A stretch of DNA of 7,549 bases from Actinomycetes bacterium (GTDB lineage: Bacteria > Actinomycetota > Actinomycetes > Actinomycetales > Dermatophilaceae), in contig JAEWFB010000408.1 in assembly GCA_023389095.1 (NCBI GenBank), positions 1 through 7,549 of the forward strand, written 5' to 3'. How positions within the stretch are numbered: the first letter of the stretch is position 1; every line of letters begins with the position of its first letter. Under the pieces are notes generated by a model. The model made no database searches. It was not told the DNA's origin and saw only the letters and a list, made by a program, of their open reading frames with translations. Made by a program: the position numbers and the translations under genes. Shown here one piece after another: positions 1 to 5,453 of the stretch.

Positions 1-1024
1 CGCCGAGGCCGGCGACCACATCGTCGCCTCCCCCAGCCTCTACGGCGGCACCGTCAACCTGCTGAAGTTCACCTTCCCCAAGCTGGGGATCGAGGTGAGC
101 TTCGTCGAGGACCCCACCTCCCTCGAGTCCTGGCGCGCCGCCGTGCGCCCGAACACCAAGGCGTTCTTCGGCGAGACGATCGCCAACCCCAAGGCCGAGG
201 TGCTCGACATCGAGGCGGTCGCGGCACTGGCCCACGAGAACGGTGTGCCGCTGGTCGTCGACAACACCATCGCGACGCCGTACGTCATCCGCCCCATCGA
301 GTGGGGCGCCGACGTCGTCGTGCACTCGGCCACGAAGTACCTCGGTGGGCACGGCACCTCGATCGCCGGGGTCATCGTCGACGCGGGCCGGTTCGACTAC
401 GCCTCGGACCCCGTGCGGTTCCCGAACTACAACACCCCGGAGGAGAGCTACCACGGCCTCGTCTTCGCGCGCGACCTCGGCGTCGGCAGCCCCCTGGGCG
501 CCAACCTCGCCTACATCCTCAAGGCGCGGGTCCAGCTGCTGCGCGATCTCGGTCCGTCCGCCGCACCGTTCAACGCATTCCTCATCGCGCAGGGACTCGA
601 GACGTTGTCGCTGCGGATCGAACGACACCTCGAGAACGCCGCCAAGGTGGCCGCGTACCTGCAGGGTCACGAGCAGGTGGAGCGGGTCGTGTGGGCGTCG
701 CTTCCCGAGAGCCCGTCGTACGCGACCGCTCGGAAGTACGCGCCGCGCGGCGCCGGCGCCGTGCTCTCGTTCGAGATCATCGGCGGCCTCGAGGCCGGCA
801 AGAAGTTCGTCGAGGCGCTGAGTCTGCACAGCCACGTCGCCAACATCGGCGACGTGCGATCGCTCGTCATCCACCCGGCGTCGACGACGCACTCCCAGGG
901 CCCGGAGGCCGACCGCATCGCCGCCGGGGTCACGCCGGGGCTCGTCCGGCTGTCGGTCGGCATCGAGCACATCGACGACATCGTCGCCGACCTGGAGCAG
1001 GGCTTCGCCGCCGCGAAGGCCTGA
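1..1024 (+). CDS. metY: O-acetylhomoserine sulfhydrylase (MetY), 5'-truncated by window edge
   Basis: PLP-dependent enzyme of the Cys/Met metabolism family. It makes homocysteine from O-acetyl-L-homoserine and sulfide in the cytoplasm (direct sulfhydrylation route to methionine). The reading frame is open from base 2, so the start lies outside the window. The visible 340 residues lack roughly the first 90-100 of a usual ~430-440-residue MetY. The PLP-binding lysine is in SATKYLGGHG (Lys codon 335-337). Upstream in the protein are the SLYGGT segment and the VVDNTIATPY segment that precedes the cofactor region. The long insert after the lysine (NYNTPEESYHGL) and the HPASTTHSQ segment near the C-terminus favour MetY over cystathionine gamma-synthase or beta-lyase, which are shorter there. 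In many actinobacteria metX (homoserine O-acetyltransferase) is adjacent; it is not downstream here, so it may lie upstream outside the window or elsewhere. The ending is intact. Confidence 0.95.
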   Translation, partial: AEAGDHIVASPSLYGGTVNLLKFTFPKLGIEVSFVEDPTSLESWRAAVRPNTKAFFGETIANPKAEVLDIEAVAALAHENGVPLVVDNTIATPYVIRPIEWGADVVVHSATKYLGGHGTSIAGVIVDAGRFDYASDPVRFPNYNTPEESYHGLVFARDLGVGSPLGANLAYILKARVQLLRDLGPSAAPFNAFLIAQGLETLSLRIERHLENAAKVAAYLQGHEQVERVVWASLPESPSYATARKYAPRGAGAVLSFEIIGGLEAGKKFVEALSLHSHVANIGDVRSLVIHPASTTHSQGPEADRIAAGVTPGLVRLSVGIEHIDDIVADLEQGFAAAKA

Positions 1025-1032
1025 CCGCCCGG

Positions 1033-1060
1033 ACCGCCGAAAACGGGGCGCCGGCGGGTC
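1033..1060 (+). terminator. Weak hairpin after metY
   Basis: CCGCCG at 1034-1039 can pair with CGGCGG at 1052-1057 around a 12-base loop. A G bulge would allow two further pairs outward. There is no T-tract. It may be only a chance pairing in GC-rich DNA, and the next gene could still be cotranscribed with metY. Confidence 0.2.
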
Positions 1061-1075
1061 GGCACGGCTGGCACC

Positions 1076-2128
1076 ATGTCGGCCATGCCGATCCGCTACC
1101 CCGCTCCCCTGCGCCCCGGCGACCGGATCGGCGTCACGTCGCCTAGCTCCGGCGTGTCCGACGCCCTCCGGGGTCGGTTCAGCCACGCGGTCCGGTGCCT
1201 CCGGGAGCGCGGTTTCGACGTCGCCGTCGGCGATCTCAACCACGCGCCGAGCCACGTCAGCGGACCACGTGAGGCGCGCGCTGCCGAGCTCATGTCGATG
1301 CTGCTCGACCCGACGATCAGGGCCGTCGTCCCGCCGTGGGGCGGCGAGACCGGCATCGACCTGCTCGACCTGCTCGACCTCGACGCGATCAGGGCGGCCG
1401 ACCCGACGTGGTGCGTCGGCTTCTCCGACACCTCGACCTGGCTGACCCCGCTGACCCTGGCCACCAGCCTCGCGACGATCCACGGGCAGAACCTCATGGA
1501 CACCCCGTACGTCCTGCCCGAGGGCATCCTGCACTGGGTCGACGTCGCGTCGGCCTCCACGGGTGACGAGCTGGCGCAGCGCTCCCCCGGCCGGTTCCGC
1601 TCGAGCGGGTGGGACGACTACGCCGGCGACCCGACGGTCTCGCAGATGACCCTCGACGGCCGCGGCGCCTGGACCCGCCTCGACCCCGGTCACGACGGCG
1701 AGGCGGCGCGCTTCTCCGGGCGCCTCGTCGGGGGCTGCGTCGAGACGCTGAGCTTCCTGGCCGGCGGCCCCTACGCGGACACCGCGGCCTTTGCCGCACA
1801 GCACGCCCCGGAGGGGCTCGTCGTCCTGCTCGACATCGCCGAGTGGCCTTCGTACGACATCTGCCGCGCCCTGCACGCGATGCGCCTGCGCGGCTTCTTC
1901 GACGCCGCCACCGGGGTCCTCGTGTCACGCACCCACGCGCCGGAGCCGAACGGGTTCACCCAGCACGACGCCGTCCGTGACGCCCTCGGCATGCTCGGCG
2001 TGCCCGTCGTGGGCGACGTCGAGTGCGGGCACGTCCAGCCCATGCTCGCGCTCGTGCAGGGCGCCGCGACGACCGTCGAGCACGACCCCGCGACGGCAAC
2101 GCACACGGTCACCCAGCGCCTGGCCTGA
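1076..2128 (+). CDS. S66-family peptidase (LD-carboxypeptidase / MccF-like)
   Basis: Serine peptidase of MEROPS family S66. Members either cut the L,D-bond in murein tetrapeptides (LdcA) or cleave the amide in microcin C-type nucleotide peptides (MccF). The protein has 350 residues, within the family range, and no signal peptide, so it is probably cytoplasmic. The N-terminal domain opens with LRPGDRIGVTSPSSG (residues 12-26). The nucleophile elbow is GFSD (Ser117), preceded by VPPWGGETG. The C-terminal domain has LVGGCVETLSFLAG (217-230), a VVLLDIAEWPS segment where the family's catalytic Glu sits, and ECGHVQP with the catalytic His319. The residue aligned with the catalytic Glu appears to be Asp253, with Glu256 three residues on. 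ATG at 1076 gives the longest form; ATG at 1085 (MPIRYP) is an equally plausible start, and neither has a clear Shine-Dalgarno site. The gene lies 51 bases after metY on the same strand. The substrate cannot be told from sequence. Confidence 0.88.
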   Translation: MSAMPIRYPAPLRPGDRIGVTSPSSGVSDALRGRFSHAVRCLRERGFDVAVGDLNHAPSHVSGPREARAAELMSMLLDPTIRAVVPPWGGETGIDLLDLLDLDAIRAADPTWCVGFSDTSTWLTPLTLATSLATIHGQNLMDTPYVLPEGILHWVDVASASTGDELAQRSPGRFRSSGWDDYAGDPTVSQMTLDGRGAWTRLDPGHDGEAARFSGRLVGGCVETLSFLAGGPYADTAAFAAQHAPEGLVVLLDIAEWPSYDICRALHAMRLRGFFDAATGVLVSRTHAPEPNGFTQHDAVRDALGMLGVPVVGDVECGHVQPMLALVQGAATTVEHDPATATHTVTQRLA

Positions 2129-2133
2129 GCTGC

Positions 2134-2155
2134 CTCGCCGCGCAGCCGCGGTGGG
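2134..2155. terminator. Hairpin between convergent stops of the S66 peptidase and GT2 genes
   Basis: CCGCG (2138-2142) pairs with CGCGG (2147-2151) around a CAGC loop. Two G-C and two G-T pairs extend it outward to 2134-2155. It sits between two convergent stop codons, so it could serve both strands. No U-tract follows on either side. Confidence 0.45.
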
Positions 2156-2157
2156 CG

Positions 2158-3168
2158 TCACTGATGGTGCAGGGAGGTCTGCACCTCGGGGACCGTCGGC
2201 TCGTGGGCCGCGACGAGGGGTGGCTGACCGCCGCCCGTCGTGGCGCGCCGGGCCGGGGCCGCCAGCGACAGGTACGCGAGACGCGACTGCTCCTGGCGCA
2301 TGTGCTGCACCGACTCGAGCAGGTAGCCCACGAGCGCGACCAGGGCGGCGATCGTCATGATCGCAGCGGCGAGGATCGCGGTCGGGAAGCGCGGCACGGT
2401 CTTCGTGGCGAGGTAGTCGTTGATCACCGGTACACCGAGGACGAGCGCGATGAGGGCGAGCAGGCCCGCCGCGACCGTGTGGACGAGGGCGGGACGCTCG
2501 CGCCGGGCGAGGTTGACGATGACCCGCAGGATCCGCCACCCGTCGCGGTAGGTCCGCAGCTTGCTCTCGCTGCCGGCCGGACGGTCCTTGAAGTCCACCT
2601 CCATCTCCAGCGTCGGCAGCCGGAGGTTGAGGGCGTGGACCGTCATCTCGGTCTCCGTCTCGAACTCCTTCGACAGCGCCGGGAAGGACTTGACGAAGCG
2701 CCGGGAGAACACCCGGTAGCCGCTGAGCATGTCGGTCACGTGGTTGCCGAAGAGGTAGCGGACGGCGCCGGTGAGCACCCGGTTGCCGACGGCGTGGCCG
2801 GGTCGGTACGCCGCGTCGACCGTCTGGCGACGGGCCCCGAGCACCTGGTCGTAGGGACCCTCGAACAGGGCGTCCACGAGGTCACCGGCACGGCTGGCGT
2901 CATACGTGTCGTCACCGTCGATGAGGACGAGGGCATCGGCGTCGACATCGGCGAACGCCCGACGGATGACGTTGCCCTTGCCCTTGCGCGGCTCGTGGCG
3001 CACGACGGCACCCTCACGCGTGGCGACCTCGACGGTGCGGTCCGTGGACGCGTTGTCGTACACGTAGATGGTCGCGGTCGGCAGGGCCTCGCGCAGGTCG
3101 CGGATGACCTGCCCGATCGCGGCCTCCTCGTTGTGGCAGGGCACGACGCAGGCGATCGACGGTTCCAC
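2158..3168 (-). CDS. Family 2 glycosyltransferase, DPM1/GtrB-like, with two C-terminal membrane segments
   Basis: GT-A-fold glycosyltransferase likely to transfer a sugar from a nucleotide donor to a polyprenyl phosphate at the inner face of the membrane. From the GTG at 3168 the protein has 336 residues. Motifs in order are VVPCHNEE (8-15), YDNASTDRT (37-45), RKGKGNVIR (61-69) and the metal-binding DGDD (84-87), followed by DMLSGYRVFS (146-155) and KEFETETEM (167-175). Two hydrophobic segments lie near residues 227-250 and 261-285, then a polar Pro/Ala-rich tail. The start is set by AAGGAG seven bases before the GTG and by family homology beginning at once after it; a longer frame from 3234 would add 22 unrelated residues and run across the divergent promoter region. 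The gene is divergent from gtrA, its usual functional partner. The donor sugar is unknown; glucose, mannose or N-acetylhexosamine are all possible. Confidence 0.9.
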   Translation of the reverse strand: MEPSIACVVPCHNEEAAIGQVIRDLREALPTATIYVYDNASTDRTVEVATREGAVVRHEPRKGKGNVIRRAFADVDADALVLIDGDDTYDASRAGDLVDALFEGPYDQVLGARRQTVDAAYRPGHAVGNRVLTGAVRYLFGNHVTDMLSGYRVFSRRFVKSFPALSKEFETETEMTVHALNLRLPTLEMEVDFKDRPAGSESKLRTYRDGWRILRVIVNLARRERPALVHTVAAGLLALIALVLGVPVINDYLATKTVPRFPTAILAAAIMTIAALVALVGYLLESVQHMRQEQSRLAYLSLAAPARRATTGGGQPPLVAAHEPTVPEVQTSLHHQ

Positions 3169-3175
3169 GGGATGA

Positions 3176-3181
3176 CTCCTT
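3176..3181 (-). promoter_or_regulatory. Shine-Dalgarno site deciding the GT2 start
   Basis: The minus strand reads AAGGAG here, seven bases before a GTG at 3168. This is a near-perfect ribosome site and supports the shorter glycosyltransferase start over the upstream in-frame ATG codons. Confidence 0.8.
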
Positions 3182-3205
3182 GGCTGACTGGTGGTTCGGT
3201 CGCAG

Positions 3206-3211
3206 AGTCTA
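3206..3211 (-). promoter_or_regulatory. Candidate -10 element for the GT2 gene
   Basis: The minus strand reads TAGACT, matching the actinobacterial TANNNT pattern, 37 bases upstream of the GTG start. A leader of about 30 bases would carry the AAGGAG site. No convincing -35 was found. Confidence 0.35.
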
Positions 3212-3219
3212 GGCCCGGA

Positions 3220-3225
3220 TACCAT
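3220..3225 (+). promoter_or_regulatory. Candidate -10 element for a leaderless gtrA transcript
   Basis: TACCAT (TANNNT) ends seven bases before the ATG at 3233, so transcription would begin at or next to the A of the start codon. No Shine-Dalgarno site precedes this ATG, which fits leaderless expression, common in actinobacteria. A -35 is not clear; TTCGGT at 3195-3200 is a weak candidate with a 19-base spacer. Confidence 0.45.
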
Positions 3226-3232
3226 CGAGCCC

Positions 3233-3730
3233 ATGCCAGCCCTCCAGTCCGTCGCCCGAGTGATGCGCGACGGCCTTCGAGACGTGTACCGCGAGCTGGC
3301 GAAGTTCGGCGTCGTCGGCGCCCTGGCCTTCGTCGTCGACCAGGGCGGCTACAACCTGCTGGTCTTCGGCCTCCCCGGATCGGGTGGCGGCCCGATGCAC
3401 GGCTCGCCGGTGGCCGCCTCGGTGGTCGCCACCGGCGCCGCGACGGTCCTCAGCTGGGCCGGCAACCGCTACTGGACCTACCGGCACCAGCGACGCGCGA
3501 ACATCGCGCACGAGCTGGCCCTCTTCGTCGTCGTCAACGTCATCGGCATCGTCATCACGGCCAGCACGGTCTTCCTGTCCCGGCACGTCCTGGGCTTCGA
3601 CTCGGTGCTGAGCGACAACGTCGCCCGCCTGCTCGGCTGGGCCCTCGCGACGGCGTTCCGGTTCGTCACCTACCGCCGGTACGTCTTCGTCCGCACCGAG
3701 GAGCGCGCCGAGGTCTCGACCGACGCCTGA
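3233..3730 (+). CDS. GtrA family membrane protein (putative lipid-linked sugar flippase)
   Basis: Small polytopic protein of the GtrA family (PF04138 type). Members are thought to move polyprenyl-phosphate sugars across the cytoplasmic membrane for glycosylation of surface polymers such as O-antigen, teichoic acid or arabinogalactan. It has 165 residues, typical for the family. Four hydrophobic segments lie near residues 25-46, 58-76, 94-116 and 127-146. Family hallmarks are KFGVVGALAFVVD (24-36), with the conserved Asp in the first segment, NRYWTYR (78-84), and the basic end RFVTYRRYVF (143-152). ATG at 3233 is chosen because homology begins soon after it and a -10-like TACCAT lies seven bases before it; an in-frame GTG at 3191 would add 14 non-conserved residues across the promoter region. 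It is divergent from the GT2 gene and convergent with the polytopic protein gene, consistent with one glycosylation module. Substrate unknown. Confidence 0.92.
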   Translation: MPALQSVARVMRDGLRDVYRELAKFGVVGALAFVVDQGGYNLLVFGLPGSGGGPMHGSPVAASVVATGAATVLSWAGNRYWTYRHQRRANIAHELALFVVVNVIGIVITASTVFLSRHVLGFDSVLSDNVARLLGWALATAFRFVTYRRYVFVRTEERAEVSTDA

Positions 3731-3749
3731 CCCCGCCCGCGGGGTTCAG
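3727..3749. terminator. Bidirectional hairpin embedding both convergent stop codons
   Basis: CTGACCCCG (3727-3735) pairs with CGGGG (3740-3744) and TCAG (3746-3749), with one bulged T at 3745 and a CCCG loop. The gtrA stop (3728-3730) sits in one arm and the stop of the opposite gene (3746-3748) in the other. The gap between the genes is 15 bases. No T-tract is present. Confidence 0.55.
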
Positions 3750-5401
3750 GAACCGCCCACCCAGGTGCCGGAGCACAGCGCGCGCGGGGTGACGTGGCTG
3801 AGGATGGGCACACAGGTGTCGCCCTCGAGACGCACCCCCACGGCCTTCTCGAACGCCGTGATGACCTGGGTCGACGAGCGCCAGCGACCCGAGACGATGA
3901 CGTAGATCTTCGGCGCCTTGCTGATCTCGTCGCGCTTGAGGCGCTCCAGCAACGGGGTGCCGAAGAACCAGGGGTGGATGATGTGCTTCCTGGCCGTGGC
4001 GGGAACCTCCGGGAGCAGGAACCCGCTGGGCGCGCTCCAGGCGTTGACGAGCACCTCCGAGCCGGGTGGGATGGCCGCGAGGGCTCGGCCCTGGATGCCG
4101 TAGCGGTCGGCCGCGAACGGCACGTGCTCCACGGATCCCTTGACCCACGGCGCCATGGCGAGGGCCAGGACCACGGACACGGCGACGGCAGGGACGACCC
4201 GTCTCGTGATGGCGAGCACGAGGACGACGAACACCGCACCGGAGACGAGCTCCAGCGGCGCGGCGTACCGGGCGATCCCGAACTGGACGAGCCAGAGCAG
4301 TCCCCCGACGAGGAAGAACACCCACACGACGAGGCTGGGCAGGGACGGGAAGGCCGGCCGACGGCGCGCCCGGACGCAGACGACCGCGCCCACGACGAGG
4401 GCGACGACGGCGAGCACCTCGAGCACGACCCAGCGCGCGTCGCGGATCTCGTAGTCGAGCAGTCGCCTGGTGCCCTGGAGCATGTACTCGGGGAACTGGG
4501 CGGCGTCGGCGAGCGACGTGGGCCCGAACCGGGTGTCGCGGAAGTTCTCGGGAGCCCACCACGGCGACCGGAACACGGCGTTGTAGTAGGGGAACATCGG
4601 GCTGCCCGTGGCCCGCCACACGTCGAGGAACCACCAACCGCCGGCGGCGACGACGCCGACGAGACCGCCGACCGCCAGCCAGACCACCGGCATGACGCTG
4701 CGGCGCAGCACCGCGACACACACGACCCCCAGGGCGAGGGCCACGACGAACGGCCCCATCGTCAGCTTGGCCCCGACCGCGGCACCGGCCAGCAGCCCCG
4801 CCAGCAGCACGAGCCACGCGCGGCGGCGACGCGTCGCCGACTCCTCGGTGGCCAGGAGCACGCAGAGGAGTGCCGCGAGGATCGGCACGGCCACGATGAC
4901 GTCGCTGAGGCTGGTGCCCAGGGACAGGCGGAACACCGCTCCGACACCGGCGAGGAGCATCGCCGTGACGCCGAGCGCCAGGCGCCCCGCCTCCCCCACG
5001 CGGCCCGGCAGGATGCGCATGGCGATGCGCCGCACCAGCGGGAGGTTCAACCCCGCCAGCGCAGCGATCGCGGCCGCGGAGGCCCGCGGTGAGAGCACCG
5101 AGTCCAGCGCGTACCAGGGCAGCTGCGCCAGGGGGCTGACGTAGCGGTTCGTGAACGGTTCCGGATCGACCTGGTCGATGCCGCCGTGGAAGAGCAGCCA
5201 CGAGTAGTAGTAGTGGTAGCTCACCTGGTCGAAGTTGATGTCCATGCCCTGCGAGAGACGCGTCGCGTAGAAGACGCAGGCGAGGACGGCGACGACGTCG
5301 GCCCCCCAGCCGACGAGCCGCAGCGTGCTCGGCATCGAGGCTCGCCGACGTGCGACACGGTCACCGGCGACGGGCGGGCCGTCGAGGGAGGCTGCGGACA
5401 T
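3746..5401 (-). CDS. Polytopic membrane protein, probable GT-C-type glycosyltransferase
   Basis: I do not recognise a named family. The protein has 551 residues. Hydrophobic segments lie near 30-48, 140-158, 168-185, 195-211, 213-231, 236-254, 323-345, 355-374, 380-399 and 402-418, plus a less certain one near 107-122. After the first segment comes an acidic/aromatic loop, GMDINFDQVSYHYYYSW (52-68), with Asp54 and Asp57; an acidic first outer loop is typical of GT-C transferases that use polyprenyl-phosphate sugars. PFTNRYVSPLAQLPWY (82-97) follows. A second large loop (about 257-320) is rich in Trp, Phe and Tyr. The last ~130 residues form a soluble, probably extracytoplasmic domain with Cys530 and Cys543, a possible disulfide. 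ATG at 5401 is preferred (AGGG eight bases upstream); a GTG at 5410 would add three residues. Next to gtrA and GT2, the likely role is sugar transfer outside the membrane, but this is inference. Confidence 0.75.
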   Translation of the reverse strand: MSAASLDGPPVAGDRVARRRASMPSTLRLVGWGADVVAVLACVFYATRLSQGMDINFDQVSYHYYYSWLLFHGGIDQVDPEPFTNRYVSPLAQLPWYALDSVLSPRASAAAIAALAGLNLPLVRRIAMRILPGRVGEAGRLALGVTAMLLAGVGAVFRLSLGTSLSDVIVAVPILAALLCVLLATEESATRRRRAWLVLLAGLLAGAAVGAKLTMGPFVVALALGVVCVAVLRRSVMPVVWLAVGGLVGVVAAGGWWFLDVWRATGSPMFPYYNAVFRSPWWAPENFRDTRFGPTSLADAAQFPEYMLQGTRRLLDYEIRDARWVVLEVLAVVALVVGAVVCVRARRRPAFPSLPSLVVWVFFLVGGLLWLVQFGIARYAAPLELVSGAVFVVLVLAITRRVVPAVAVSVVLALAMAPWVKGSVEHVPFAADRYGIQGRALAAIPPGSEVLVNAWSAPSGFLLPEVPATARKHIIHPWFFGTPLLERLKRDEISKAPKIYVIVSGRWRSSTQVITAFEKAVGVRLEGDTCVPILSHVTPRALCSGTWVGGS

Positions 5402-5408
5402 GGCCGTC

Positions 5409-5414
5409 ACCCTA
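5409..5414 (-). promoter_or_regulatory. TAGGGT before the GT-C-like gene: Shine-Dalgarno or leaderless -10
   Basis: The minus strand reads TAGGGT, then seven bases, then ATG at 5401. AGGG within it could act as a ribosome site at eight-base spacing. The whole hexamer also fits TANNNT at the spacing expected for a leaderless start. Sequence alone cannot separate the two. Confidence 0.35.
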
Positions 5415-5453
5415 GTGGCCGACCGTGGACGGGTCCTCAGCCCCAGCCGTGTC

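Noticed and set aside
1361..1384. Short direct repeat (CTGCTCGAC twice, then CTCGAC) inside the S66 gene.
   Set aside because: It encodes an ordinary Leu-Leu-Asp helix with favoured codons, and nothing suggests a function beyond coding.
3166..3234. Longer GT2 start at 3234, adding 22 residues.
   Set aside because: The added segment shows no family similarity and crosses the divergent promoter region, while a strong AAGGAG precedes the GTG at 3168.
2023..3792. A 589-codon open frame on the + strand running opposite the GT2 gene and through gtrA in another frame.
   Set aside because: It is rich in Arg, Gly, Asp and His, has no recognisable domain, begins inside the S66 gene and covers genes with clear family motifs. 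Long antisense frames are expected at this GC level.
3794..5092. A 432-codon + strand frame opposite the GT-C-like gene.
   Set aside because: Its composition (Glu, Asp, His, Arg, Gly) is that of the antisense of a hydrophobic high-GC gene; no start signal or domain was seen.
5421..5435. Possible hairpin (GACC / GGTC) between the antiporter and the GT-C-like gene.
   Set aside because: Only four base pairs around a seven-base loop, too weak to call a terminator.
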